Source: Aquarana catesbeiana (taxonomy: Eukaryota; Chordata; Amphibia; Anura; Ranidae). Taken from it: DNA of 64,000 nt. Under the pieces are notes generated by a model, which made no database searches, had not been told where the DNA came from, and saw only the letters and a program-made list of their open reading frames with translations. Both the position numbers and the translations under genes were made by a program. Every line of letters starts with the position of its first letter. The stretch's first letter is position 1. The stretch lies in the NCBI RefSeq assembly GCF_042186555.1, contig NC_133326.1:434183069-434247068 (forward strand), written 5' to 3'. Positions 10,669 to 22,079 of this stretch are shown here, piece after piece.

Positions 10669-13600
10669 ATGCCATCTAAAGGAAAGAGATCTAAAGCTGC
10701 AAAGATACGCTGGACTAAACTGGATCCGGAGCCCCACAGCAGCATAGTGGATATGGAGGTTTGTGACAGTGAATGTGCCCAGGAGGTACATAGTGAACCT
10801 GTGGTGTCATTTTCATGTTCAACTCAGTGTCAAGTTCAAGAGCACAGTGACAGTGTGATGGGCACTTCTGAAAACCATGGCATGCAAGAACCATGTGTAC
10901 CAAGTGAGATTTCTGTGCAGGCATCATTTCATCAGGGTCATCGTGGCTATGGAAGGTTAAGGAACAAACAGTGTACATGCATGGCTCTGACATTTTTGGC
11001 ATACCACAGTGAGCTCGATGATGTGAGAAAGGGTGATCTTGATCAAATACTGAAGAAGGGCAACAGCTTGTATGGCTCAACAATAAAACAGCTAAAACAA
11101 AGAAATGTCTATCAGCATCAGCACTTGACAATGGAAGAAGTGCCCCTCAGAGTCAACACTGACAAATATGAGTATAACGTTGTTAAATCTCCAGTGTTAT
11201 CGGGATGTATGAGAGACACGGTAGACGGTGACAACCAAGGTTGGTTTGTTGACCTCTCCACAAGACTTCAGTGCCTCAATGCAGATGTTACACATGCACT
11301 TTTTATAGTAGTGCCATATTGCATTGCATTGTTCAGAGACAAGTCTGGGAGATATGAACTGTTTGATTCTCATAGTCGAAATAAGGATGGACTTCCTGCC
11401 ACTGGAAAAGGAAAAGCTGTTATGATCACTTTTACACATTTGAGTGATATGGGGGCAAGGATTTATAAGTTGTATGAATTGCTCCTTACAGACACCAGAG
11501 GCCCTATTGATGGACTGCAGTATGACTTCATGCCAGTCTCATTTCATCATGCAAGACGTCTGTCAGATGGTTTGCTGTCCCCACTGGTGCAATCTGACAA
11601 ACCACATAATGCAAAGCATGTGGAGAACAAAGTGACACAGATGACCAAAGATGCAACACACACTGGATTCCCAGCCAGCAAGCATTCTCCACGGTCACTT
11701 GATGCAAAATCCTCACAGGGCATATGGAAGGACAGTAAGGCATTGTCCAAATTAAATGCACAGAGAAGACAAAAACTGAAGACAAGACACAGAAATGAAA
11801 GAAGGCGTGATTTCAAGGCTACAAAGATGTCTGTCACCAATAAGAAAAGGACATACATCACCAGCCGATACAGAGCAGATGCTGATTTTAAGTTGAAGCA
11901 GAAGCAATATATCATTCGCAAATATGCAACAGATGCCAATTTCAACGTGAAGCAGAAGCAATACATCACCAGAAAATATGCGACAAATGCAGATTTCAAC
12001 TTGAAGCAGAAGCAATACATCACCAGAAAATATGCGACAAATGCAGATTACAACTTGAAGAAGAAGCAATACATCACCAGAAAATATGCGACAAATGCCG
12101 ATTTCAAGTTGAAGCAGAAGCAATACATCACCAGAAAATATGCGACAAATGCAGATTACAATTTGAAGAAGAAGCAATACATCACCAGAAAATATGCGAC
12201 AAATGCCGATTTCAAGTTGAAGCAGAAGCAATACATCACCAGAAAATATGCGACAAATGCAGATTACAATTTGAAGAAGAAGCAATACATCACCAGAAAA
12301 TATGCGACAAATGCAGATTACAACTTGAAGCAGAAGCAATACATCACCAGAAAATATGCGACAAATGCCGATTTCAATTTGAAGCAGAAGCAATACATCA
12401 CCAGAAAATATCATAATGATCCTGCTTTCAGAAAACGTCACTTGCAACATTGCATGAGTTACATGAAAATGAAGCGTCACACTCAAGCAGATTTTCGCAT
12501 AACCCATAAGATGCAATGTGCCTTCAAAATAAGAATGAAATACAGACGATGGACTTGTGTCATGCGGGAATGCAGTCAACCAGTGGACAACAGCCTAATG
12601 CAGACAGCTATATCCACTTTCCATGAATGCATTAAAGCTGGGCCAACATTTGTGTGCACGATGTGTCATCGCACCCTTTTCCCTAACCAAGTGAAACATT
12701 GCATTCACAGCAATTACAAGAAGAATCTACACATTGTTGCTGCCTGTTTGACAGGGAAATATGTCCATGTGTGCAACAATCACTGTCAAGGACCTGAACA
12801 ATGCACCGTACCAGATGAAAGGACCAAAGAATGGATTTGTCACAACTGTGATTCACATTTAAAAGCAGGACACAAATCATCCATCGCTGTGGCTAACAAC
12901 ATGGAGCTGGCGCCCATTCCCCCAGAGCTCTGCGATTTGAATGTGCTGGAAAGACAACTTTTGGCCAAAATACTGCCATTTGCCAAGATCATCACACTTC
13001 CCAAAGGTCGACAGGCAGCTATACATGGCGCTGTAGTGTGTGTGCCATCCGAGGTGGAAACCACGGTCAATACTCTACCAAGATCGCACAGCACATCCCA
13101 GTTACACAGAGTGAAGCTGAAAAGACGTCTGACTTACAAAGGCCACCAGCTGTTTCATAATGTCAACATGGGAAATGTAGTAGCAGGTCTGTCAAAACTC
13201 ATTGACACACACCCCGACTACAGTGACATTTCAATTAGAGTGGATAAGACAATCGATGATGATGATGATAATGATGATGATGGGATGGAACTCGACAGTT
13301 GTGACGAAACTGAAATGATGGAGATACTTGAACGCATCGAAAATTGTGATCCATCAGAGGTACAGTCTGCATGTTTACCGGCTGCTTCTGAGCAACAGGA
13401 AGGCCATGACCAACAACCTCCTAATGCAGAGGATGAGAAGGATACACTAAGACCTGGAATTGGCCTAGACAGTTGTTTGCAGCCATCTGACCTTGGAGAG
13501 GAAGCACTGACACACGGTGATGGAATATTCAGCATTGCACCTGCACAAGGAAACACACCTGTCAGCTTCTTTAAAGTTCCTAGGCTTGAGGCAATGGCTT

Positions 13601-14910
13601 TCCCTGTTCAGTTCCCTACTGGACAGAATACATTGGACCAGGCAAGACAAGTCAAACTGTCCCCGAGCATGTATTTCAATGCAAGGCTTTTTTGTGTTGA
13701 TACTTGTTTTGCAAGAGACACAAGCTACCTTTTCTTTGCGCAGTTTGTCACAGAAACACACATGGCCAAAAGCAGCATGTCCATTCAGTTAAGAAAAGGA
13801 AAACCCAATACCAGGGATGGACGGAAAATATCCAACAAGCTGCTACAGGACAAGTGTGAGGTTGAGAGGTTGGTGCGAAACCGAGATGCCACAAGGTTCA
13901 TGCAACCACTGAGAGGGAGTCCAGCTTACTGGGATAAAAATCTGAAGAATTTGCTAGCCATGGTCAGACAATTGGGTAAGCCAACATTTTTTCTTACCTT
14001 CTCTGCTGCAGAATTCAGATGGCCAGAGGTAATAACGGCAATAAAGGCACAACAAGGTCAAAAGGTGGATTTTGCGGGGCTAGACTGGGCTGAAAAGTGT
14101 GACATTCTTCGAGGCAACCCAGTGACCACCATGCGCATGTTTGACAAACGGGTTGATGCTCTGATGCGAGAGCTGCTGTTGGGTCCTGCACAGCCAATTG
14201 GTGAAGTTATTGATTACTTTTACCGGGTTGAATTTCAGGCGAGAGGGAGCCCTCATATACATTGTCTCTGTTGGGTAGCAGGCGCTCCTATATTTGGACA
14301 AGACAGTGATGACAAGGTGTGTGCCTTTATAGATCATAACATCTCATGCCAGCTGCCTGATGAAGCCAAACAGGCCTTACTTCACAGATTTGTAACAGAA
14401 CTTCAAATGCACAGCAGATCTCATTCAAAATCATGCAAGAAAGGTAACAGAGTATGCAGATTTGGATTTCCAAAGCCACCTCTTAGAAAAACGAGGATAA
14501 CTTACCCAATGCCAGAAGAACAAGGAGATTGTGCAATGAAACCACAAGCAGCCAAAAACAAACTGAAACCAGTCTGGGATTTGCTTAATAACCCAAAAGT
14601 GCAGCTTGAAGACATGTCACAGCTACTGGCACAGTGTGATATGACTTTGAATCAGTACAACTCGTACATTCAGGCATTGACCTCCTCAAGCGTGATTCTA
14701 ATGAAGCGTGATGTCAAGGACTGCTGGGTGAACAACTACAATCCACATTTGCTGACGGCCTGGAACGCCAACATGGACATCCAGTACATTCTTGATGAGT
14801 ATGGTTGCATCATGTACATGTTGTCCTACATATCCAAGCCAGAACGGGAGCTGAGTGACTATCTCAAAACAATAGTCAAAGAAATGAGCCCAGAAACAGC
14901 GACAGAATGA
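10669..14910 (+). pseudogene. Helitron protein, N-terminal part: cysteine-protease-like domain, 18-aa repeats, zinc region, HUH Rep
   Basis: 1413 codons from ATG 10669 to TGA 14908-14910. In order: a protease-like domain (about residues 95-290) with NKQCTCMAL (Cys 102/104) and FDSHSR (Asp233, His235), the layout of herpesvirus-tegument/OTU-type cysteine peptidases found in some Helitrons; ten 18-residue repeats (396-575); a Cys-pair region (about 662-728, CTMC and CHNC); an acidic run (about 863-881); and the Rep domain, with HIH of the HUH motif at 1196-1198 and the paired tyrosines Y1383 and Y1387 (YMLSYISK). Rep would nick and join single-stranded DNA in rolling-circle transposition. The stop falls about 26 residues after the tyrosines and is followed in the same frame by the helicase, so one nonsense codon splits one protein. 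Confidence 0.9.
11854..12393 (+). repeat. In-frame 54-bp tandem repeats inside the Helitron gene
   Basis: Ten units of 54 bp encoding YITRKYATNADFNLKQKQ and close variants (DYNLKKKQ, DFKLKQKQ), followed by a divergent eleventh unit (YHNDPAFRKRH). Inner units alternate between the F and Y versions and are nearly identical at the DNA level, which indicates recent unequal exchange. The peptide is strongly basic, so nucleic-acid binding is possible; that is inference. Confidence 0.9.
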
Positions 14911-14916
14911 GAAGAA

Positions 14917-17900
14917 ATGAAAGAGGTTCTTCAGGCTTATTCAAAACACAGAGAGGTCAGCGCCCAGGAGTCTGTGGCCCGTACGTGCAGCCTGAAAATG
15001 AAGTCTTGCTCACGTGAGGTTGTTTTTCTGCCAACTGGTGACAACGCACTGAAAATGAGTCTCCCGCTCAGTGCATTGCAGAACAAACCAGCCGATTCTC
15101 TTAATGTGTGGATGATGAGTTTTGTCGACAAATACAGAGCCAGACCCGAAACACCAGAGTTTGAGTCCATGTGTCTGGCAGACTTTGCATCCCATTACAG
15201 GGTTGTCTATGGCAAGCAGAAGGAAGATGGCAAGCAAAGGGAAGACAGCAAACGTGTCAGCCTATTGAATGAAATGGGAATGATTCAAAAACGCACTAGA
15301 GGGAAGCCTGCAATCATCAGGTATGCACGCTTCTCAGAGAAGAAGGACCCTGAGAACTACTACGGCAGACTGCTTAAACTCTACCTCCCCCACCATTCAG
15401 AGTCATCACTGAAAACTGTAATTTTCCCAACACACCAGGATTTTTACAAAGGCGCCTGTGTGAGCTTACCAGGAGAAGAATCAATCCGAGCAGTGTCTGC
15501 AATTGTTACCAGCAACCAAAAGAAGTTCGAACAACACAACAAAATTGTGGAACAAGTCTTGGATGACTTTGTAAAAAACGGACCTGTTGAAGATGCTTGG
15601 AACACCTTTGCCCCAGAAGCTGAGTTGGATAGGTTGGAATGTGTAGAGGAACGCAAAGAAGGGGAGCCACTTCATGAGAATGAACAAGATGATGTTCCGG
15701 AGTATACACGTCACAAACAAACAGGTGGAATTGCGCTTACTGTGAAAGCCCCACAAATGTGCCCTGATTTCCTTCGGAAAATGTACAGAAACCTTAACCG
15801 GACACAAGCTCAGACATTCTACTCAGTTTGTGACTGGTGCACTAACCGTGTGCGTGGCCTAAATCCTGACCCATTCTATTACTTTGTCACTGGTGGCGCA
15901 GGGACAGGCAAATCACACCTGATAAAGTGCATCTATGCTGAGGCGACAAAGATACTCTGTAAACTTACCAGACTACGTGAGGAAGCAGACATATCCATGC
16001 CCAGCGTTTTACTAACTGCATTTACAGGAACAGCAGCTTTCAACATTTCAGGCAACACTTTGCATTCTCTGCTGAAGTTGCCAAGAAGCTTGAAGCCACC
16101 CTACCAAGGACTTGGAAATCTAATAGATGAAGTGAGGGCACAGCTGTCAAATGCGGAGATCATTGTTATTGACGAGGTGTCAATGATTTCAAAGCCCCTG
16201 TTTGCCTACATCAACTGGAGATTACAGCAAATCAAAGGCAGTAAGAAATCTTTTGGTGGTATGTCAGTACTAGCAGTAGGAGACTTTTACCAGGTCCCCC
16301 CGCTGGGAAAAAGTAAGCCACTCTGCGTGTTTGAGGAAAATACCAATGACGTCTGGAAAGACAACTTTCAGATGATCACGCTGACAGAGATCATGCGACA
16401 GAAGGATGACATTTCATTTGCTGAGCTTTTGAATAGAATCAGAGTCAAGCAGAAGACTGGCACCTTAAGCAATGATGACAAAGCTCTGCTTGCTCAGGCT
16501 TTTACAGATCCCACCCACTGCCCTAATGACGTGCTACACATATTTGCCACCAACAAAGAGGTTCACAAACATAATGCTGCAACTGTGTCTGTTCTCCATT
16601 CAAACATCACCAACATAGATGCCGACGATTACAGAAAAGACCCTAAGACAGGAGTGATGCTGAGGCAACACCAACCTTTCAAAGGACACAAAGACAATCT
16701 GATTGACACACTGCAAGCAGCTGAAGGTGCCCGTATCATGATCACAAGAAACATTGATGTAGAAGACGGGCTTGTTAACGGGACATTTGGCAAGATCGCA
16801 AGAATAATCATCCAGACTGAGAATGGTGCTACTACGCTAAACAAGCTTGGGCTTGTGCTGGACAATCCAAATGCAGGACAGAGATACCGTAACAAGTCGT
16901 CTTGTGATGCTGACAACTTGGTGTACATAGAAAGGGTAGAGGAAAACCTGAGACAGAAAGGAGTTGTTCGCAGGCAGTTCCCCCTGAAGTTGGCTTTTGG
17001 ATGTACGATTCATAAGTGTCAGGGGATGTCGATACAGTCGGCAGTGGTCTCATTGAAACGGGTCTTCCAACCAGGAATGGCCTATGTTGCTCTGAGTAGA
17101 ACGACTACACTACAAGGACTGTACATAACCGACTTTGATGAGAAGATGATCTTTGCTGATCCTGAAATCACAGCTTCCCTGGATTCAATGAAGAATGCAT
17201 CACTGGAAAGTGTTATGCCCCTCTTAAAGTTTCTACAGACAACAGACAAACAGCAAACATTAACAATTATCCATCACAACACGGAAGGATTACCAGCTCA
17301 CATTGAAGATATCAAATCTCACCATGAGTTGACACTTGGAGATGTTTTATGTTTCACTGAAACTCATCTCTCAGGCTCTTCTGTTGATGAAAGTCTCCAG
17401 CTGGAGGGCTACAACCTGTTCAAACGCAACAGACACCTCTCGTACACAAACCTTCCTGACATTGCAAGTAAAAGTGGCGGAGGTGTCGCCTTGTATGTCA
17501 GAAACCATTTCAAGGCCTATGAAAAGCAGTATCATCACAATGTGACTGACTTGGAGTTCTTGGTTGTCAAACTGGAGTCCCCTGTACAAGCTTTGATCGC
17601 TGTCGTTTACAGGCCACCGGATTACAGTATTGGCCAATTCCTTACTAACCTGCTGGGCCTCTTGGAATCTTTGGAAATAATGGATTGCCAACCTATAATA
17701 CTCTGTGGAGATTTCAATGAAGATTTTCTGTGCAGAGAAAAGAAGCCAATATCTGACCTTCTTCACTCAAGAGGATATACCCAACTGGTCTGGGCAGCCA
17801 CCACAGAAAAAAACACACTGTTGGATCACATTTACATCTCCAGGGTGCAGCAGTGTCTCCAGTCAGGAGTACTGCACAGTTATTACAGCTATCATGATCC

Positions 17901-17940
17901 TGTGTATTGTGTTTTGAGCAGTGGTTGTGAACACGCTTAG
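14917..17940 (+). pseudogene. Helitron protein, C-terminal part: Pif1-like helicase and AP-type endonuclease
   Basis: Same frame as the Rep part, two codons after its TGA; 1007 codons from the first ATG to TAG 17938-17940. Superfamily 1 (Pif1-type) helicase motifs: GGAGTGKS (residues 326-333), VIDEVSM (about 417-423), VGDFYQVPP (about 455), LTEIMRQ, and the late block HKCQGMS with YVALSRTT. From about residue 782 an exonuclease-endonuclease-phosphatase domain follows: FTETHL (about 815), GGGVALYV, VYRPP, LCGDFNED (about 930), LLDHIYIS (about 970) and YSYHDPV near the end. Rep-helicase-endonuclease order is the Helentron arrangement described for vertebrates. In the last motif a Tyr stands where this superfamily usually has Asp of SDH. 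Apart from the TGA the whole 7.3-kb frame is open, which suggests a young copy. Confidence 0.92.
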
Positions 17941-18000
17941 AGCCTGCATAAACAGGGCATGAGTGTTGCCAGGAAACAGTGGTTGTGAGACAGTGGTCAT
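17941..18000 (+). other. Helitron 3'UTR start carrying a 41-nt segment shared with short copies
   Basis: 17946-17986 matches 7942-7982 and 9510-9550 (plus strand) and 4960-5000 (minus strand) with only one or two differences each. It begins GCATAAACAGGGCATGAGTG. The match ends soon after, and the following sequence is not shared. It links the coding element to the non-coding copies. Confidence 0.8.
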
Positions 18001-19380
18001 CAAACATATAATAAAGTGGCAATGAGGGTCAGTTTATGTGGCCATAGTTATGTGGGACCATTTACAATTAGCTAAAAATCATTCTCTATATTTCATGTTC
18101 GGTGTACTTGTTAGACACTGAACTCACTTACTCCCCCCCCCCCCCCCCCCCATCCATCACAGACATCTCTCCTCATCATATAGTAAGAGGAATACCGCGC
18201 TGTAGTGCACCCAAAAAGGGTACCTGTTCGTGAAATATTGTGAATGACCAAATAGGGGATAACCAAAATAGTGATGAAAATAACTTGGTGAAAAAAAAAA
18301 AACTACATAATATCAAAAGCAACCACTCTATGTGAGATACACACACTAATACAACAATATAACAAATATAGCAGCGCTGTAAATAGGAGTAAATACTAGT
18401 ACCAGTGTTGAATGGGACTAATTGGTTAGAACCCAAATTAAATAACTAACACAGTTCTTGAAACCTAAATCAATAAGTGTTCACTGGACAGTCCTAACAC
18501 AGTGACTAAAGTCCAAATAAATGTTGTGAAAAGACATAGGCTCAGACCCCAGTCTTTAAAGCAGGAAATGTAAAATAGAAAAAATTCCTCCACCGCACCA
18601 CTGTGGTAGCTGAAAATAAAATGCGCGCTTACCAAACGGCAAGCACAAGGGGGCTTGCGACCTTAACCCGGTCAGGGCCTTTCATTGGATGGGCTTGTAG
18701 GAAACGACATACCACTTCATACAGCCAAAGGGTGATGATACCGCTAGTCCACCAAGTCACAGGAAATCACTCTTATCATGGAGATTAATAAAAGACTCCT
18801 AGCTGGGGGGTTGTCCTCATTTAGGGGTACCCCGGGAAAAGAGAGGGAAACAACATAGCGTAATCCTGGTTATGAGGTTTATTAAAAGAATTAAAATAAC
18901 ACTTACAGTGTAGCAGATTCAAATAAGCATAAGAAGCCGGCCTGCAGACGGTAGATGCAGCACGTCAGCTCGCCCTATCACACTGTCCTCATCACACTCA
19001 CCCTCTCCTTCCTGTGCTATAGCCTGCTTGCTGATTAGTAAGATAAAGAAACAGCAAATAGCAAAACTGCAGAGAAACTGAAAATTTGTAAGGGTTTAAA
19101 GTATATGCTTTAATGAATTGCCTTATATCCAAAAAGTTCAAAAAGTTGACTGTTCAAAATGTTAATACAATGTATAACGGAAATATACCGCCAGTTCGCT
19201 TGTGATGCAATATATGGAAATTATATGTACACTGTGTAAACTGTTTTTGACACACTTGATTTTGGGACACGAGTCCGTCAGGTGCTACGCTTTGGCTGGG
19301 GCGGAATAATCCTGGTAACCCTTAAGTCTGTGTCCGACAAAGTCATTTACCGATATTTCTACCTTCTACATCATTAGCAC
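18000..19380. other. Unassigned dispersed-repeat-like DNA without a gene
   Basis: No supported ORF; the longest frames are short and repeat-free. There is a poly-C run near 18135-18150, an A-rich tract near 18290 and a GC-rich stretch near 18650-18840. The segment separates the Helitron stop from the 3'-terminal-like sequence at 19383-19600 and may be a later insertion, but I could not find terminal repeats or a target duplication. Confidence 0.5.
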
Positions 19381-19606
19381 TTGTGCACTTTTTAAAATTG
19401 ATCAATCAATTGGTTAGTGTAATGTTTACTATCTTTACTCACTACAAACACTCCACACAGTTACTCTGCCCATCTGCCCAGTTCAACCTTTCCACAGTTA
19501 CTCCAACCACACAACAGTTACTCCAGCCACTCCCCCCAGTTACTCCGCCCACTCCAGATGTAGAGGCAAGAACACTTTTCACAATTTCCCCAGAAATTGT
19601 TCTTAT

Positions 19607-20302
19607 TCTTATTATTATAGCCAAATTTACCACCCTAACTCCTCCCACAGTTTTTACACTACATAGACAAGTAATATACCGAAACGTGCGGATTGTTCCC
19701 GAATGGTGTGCTATTATTTTGTGGAACGTTTCGCCGAATGGTTCACGAAATATCGTCATTTTTGCGGCGAAATTGGTTCCATAGGAATGAATGGCGAAAT
19801 TTTCAATGTCATTTAATTGGTGTGCTGTTACCTTGTGGAACTTTGTGAAAAGCTGAAAAATACCAATGTGATTCCGGAATCAACCTCATTTAATTGGTGT
19901 GCTATTACTTTGTGGAACGTTTCACCAAATGGTTCACAAAATATTGTCGTTTTTGCGGCGAAATTGGTCCCATAGGAATGAATGGTGAGATGTGAAAAAC
20001 TAGAGTGGGAGGTGACAAAAGCTGACAACCCCATGATCAGCCAAAACATTATGACCGCCCCATGTAAAAAAAAAATTTCATTTTTGAAAAAAAAAATCAT
20101 TTTTGAATGATGGGACTTCAACCTTTTTACTACTATTTATACTTTTTTAAAATATTAAGCTTTTTAACACTTTTCACAGTTACTCCAGCCACTCCAACCA
20201 CACAACAGTTACTCAAGCCACTCCACCCAGTTACTCCGCCCACTCCAGTTGTAGAGGCAAGAACACTTCACACAATTTCCCCAGAAATTGTAGCTTTTCT
20301 AG
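19607..20302 (+). mobile_element. Non-autonomous Helitron-like copy E
   Basis: Starts TCTTATTATTATAG at 19607 and ends CTAG at 20299-20302, preceded by the family hairpin and the GTTACTCCGCCCACTCCAGT segment. 696 bp. It directly follows the hairpin at 19581-19600, which is probably the 3' end of the Helitron at its left. No gene. Confidence 0.65.
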
Positions 20303-20329
20303 GTGGTCTTGCTATGCAAGAACACTTTA
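20303..20329 (+). repeat. Hairpin between two inverted CTAG ends
   Basis: 27 bp with the core of the hairpin unit from 5830-7084 (GTGGTCTTGC, loop, GCAAGAACAC). On the left it touches CTAG of copy E; on the right it touches CTAG (20330-20333) of an inverted copy, whose terminal hairpin follows. The result is a near-perfect palindrome of roughly 90 bp. Confidence 0.75.
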
Positions 20330-21940
20330 CTAGAAAAGCTACAATTTCTGGGGAAATTGTGTGAAGTGTTAAAAAGCTTAATATTTTAAAACCGTATAAA
20401 TAGTAGTAAAAAAAGCTGAAGAAGTCCCATCATTAGCTGGAAGAAGAAGAAAGAAGAATTGTCCCTATCATATTCCTCTATTATAAATCAGTACATGGTG
20501 TGTCTGTCCCCTCCCCCGGGCTCTGTAATCAGAGCTGAGATGCTCCAGCCACCTCCCCCCCTGTGTATAACAGAAGCTTTGGTAACCATGGCAACACAGT
20601 ACACTCTATTTAATAGCTAAAATTTCCTGAAATGACCACTAAACAAACAGCTTTTTCACAAAAACTGTAAAAGATATCAAACTGAAAAGATATAGCCAAA
20701 TATTTTGTGAACATTTTAAAGTTTGTTTGGCATCTGTAGGTGAAAGTATGAAGGAGCTGAAACTTTTGGGAGCGGAAGAAGAGTTTAAGGATCTGAAGCA
20801 TGCTCCCATTGACTTCAATGTTAAAAAAAAAGTGTTAAAAAGCTTAGTATTTAAAAAAGTATAAATAGTAGAAAAAAAGTTGAAAAAGTCCCATCATCAG
20901 CTGAAAGAGTAGTGCCACCATCAAAATTGGCCCCATCATATTGCCACCATCAAAACTGCCCCATCAGAATTGCCCCATCATATTGACACCATCAAAACTG
21001 CCCCATCAGAATTGCCCCATCATATTGCCACCATCAGAACTGCCCCATCAGAATTGCCCATTCAAAATTGCCCCATCAAAATTGTCCCCATCAAAACTGC
21101 CCCATCAAAATTGTCCCCATCAAAACTGCCCCATCAGAATTTCTCCATCAAAACTGCCCCATCATATTGCCCCCTTCAAAACTGCCCCATCAAAACTGCC
21201 CCATCATATTGCCACTTTTAAAACTGCTCCATTAAAATTGTCCCCATTAAAACTGCCCCATCATATTGCCACCATCAAAACTGCCCCATCAGCATTGCCC
21301 CATCAAAACTGCCCCATCATATTGCCACCATCAAAACTGCCCCATCATAATTGCCCCATCAAATCTGCCCCATCATATTCCTCAATTATAAATCAGTACA
21401 TGGTGTGTCTGTCCCCTCCCCCGGGCTCTGTAATCAGAGCTGAGATGCTCCAGCCACCTCCCCCCTGTGTATAACAGAAGCTTTGGTAACCATGGCAACA
21501 AAAGCAACACAGTACACTCTGATTAATGGCTAAAATTTCCTGAAATTACCTCTAAACAAAAAGCTTTTTCACAAAAACTGTAAAAGGTATCAAACTGAAA
21601 AGATATAGCCAGATAGCTGAATATTTTGTGAACATTTTAAAGTTTGTTTGGCGTCTGTAGGTGAAAGTATGAAGGAGCTGAAACTTTTGGGAGCGGAAGA
21701 AGGTTTTAAGGATCTGAAGCATGCTCCCATTGACTTCAATGTTAAAAAAACGTGTTAAAAAGCTTAATATTTTAAAAAGTATAAATAGTAGAAAAAAAGT
21801 TGAAAAAGTCCCATCATCAGCTGAAAGAGACGAACATTTTAATAGTTGAATGGTTTTAATAGCTGAAAGTATGCAGAAGTTATGCAGAGCCGAAAAACGT
21901 ACGGAATAAAGAAATAATACAAATAAATAAAATTGAATAA
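20330..21940 (-). mobile_element. Inverted non-autonomous Helitron-like copy F with 14-bp repeat array
   Basis: Starts (3' end, minus strand) with CTAG 20330-20333 and the hairpin. Internal segments around 20460-20640 and 21385-21560 repeat 5070-5240 (CAGTACATGGTGTGTCTGTC and neighbours). Between them lies the 14-bp repeat array. The segment GAAAGTATGAAGGAGCTGAA occurs at about 20742 and 21662, so the copy is partly duplicated. The 5' end is not clear; 21940 is approximate. Confidence 0.55.
20910..21380 (+). repeat. 14-bp tandem repeat (CCCCATCAAAACTG)n
   Basis: Degenerate tandem units of about 14 bp, with variants CAGAATTG, CATATTG and CACCATC. Short runs of the same unit occur at 5030-5075 and 7850-7925 (complement) inside other copies, so the array has expanded here. 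Open frames of 83 and 177 codons over it are translations of the repeat. Confidence 0.85.
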
Positions 21941-21944
21941 CAAT

Positions 21945-22073
21945 AGTGGGACTGCTAAAGCATTCCCACTAATAAATAAAATCGAATAACAGTAGTGGGA
22001 CTGCTAAAGCAGTCCCACTAATAATATATATATGTGAGATAACAGTAAGTGGTCTTGCTATGCAAGAACACTT
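21945..22073 (+). repeat. Three tandem terminal-type hairpins
   Basis: Two 26-nt hairpins with arms AGTGGGACTGCT and AGCAGTCCCACT and a 2-nt loop (21945-21970 with one mismatch; 21994-22019 perfect), then one 27-nt hairpin of the 5830 type (22047-22073). The second and third are joined by AATATATATATGTGAGATAACAG. Side-by-side hairpins of two types suggest related families inserting next to each other. Confidence 0.75.
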
Positions 22074-22079
22074 AATTAA

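Larger units (their letters stand above)
8682..19600 (+). mobile_element. Candidate autonomous Helitron with protease, Rep, helicase and endonuclease; ends provisional
   Basis: The 5' end proposed here is the TC at 8682, identical to that of copy B. The 3' end proposed is the family hairpin ACAATTTCCCCAGAAATTGT at 19581-19600, where the terminal CTAG has been lost. In between lie 1.3 kb shared with the short copies, an A-rich tract, the 32-bp minisatellite, the gene at 10669-17940, and about 1.4 kb that I cannot assign and that may be a separate insertion (18,180-19,380). The gene itself is certain. The outer limits are inference: copy 8682 could instead be a short copy next to a 5'-truncated Helitron. 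Confidence 0.45.

Noticed and set aside
11752..12579. 275-codon minus-strand frame with RIFSGDVLLLLQ repeats
   Set aside because: Antisense shadow of the 54-bp repeats in the Helitron gene.
13218..13556. Minus-strand Ser-rich frame
   Set aside because: Antisense of the acidic Asp-rich stretch of the Helitron protein.
20941..21474. 177-codon frame of the type KLPHQNCPI
   Set aside because: Translation of a 14-bp tandem repeat.
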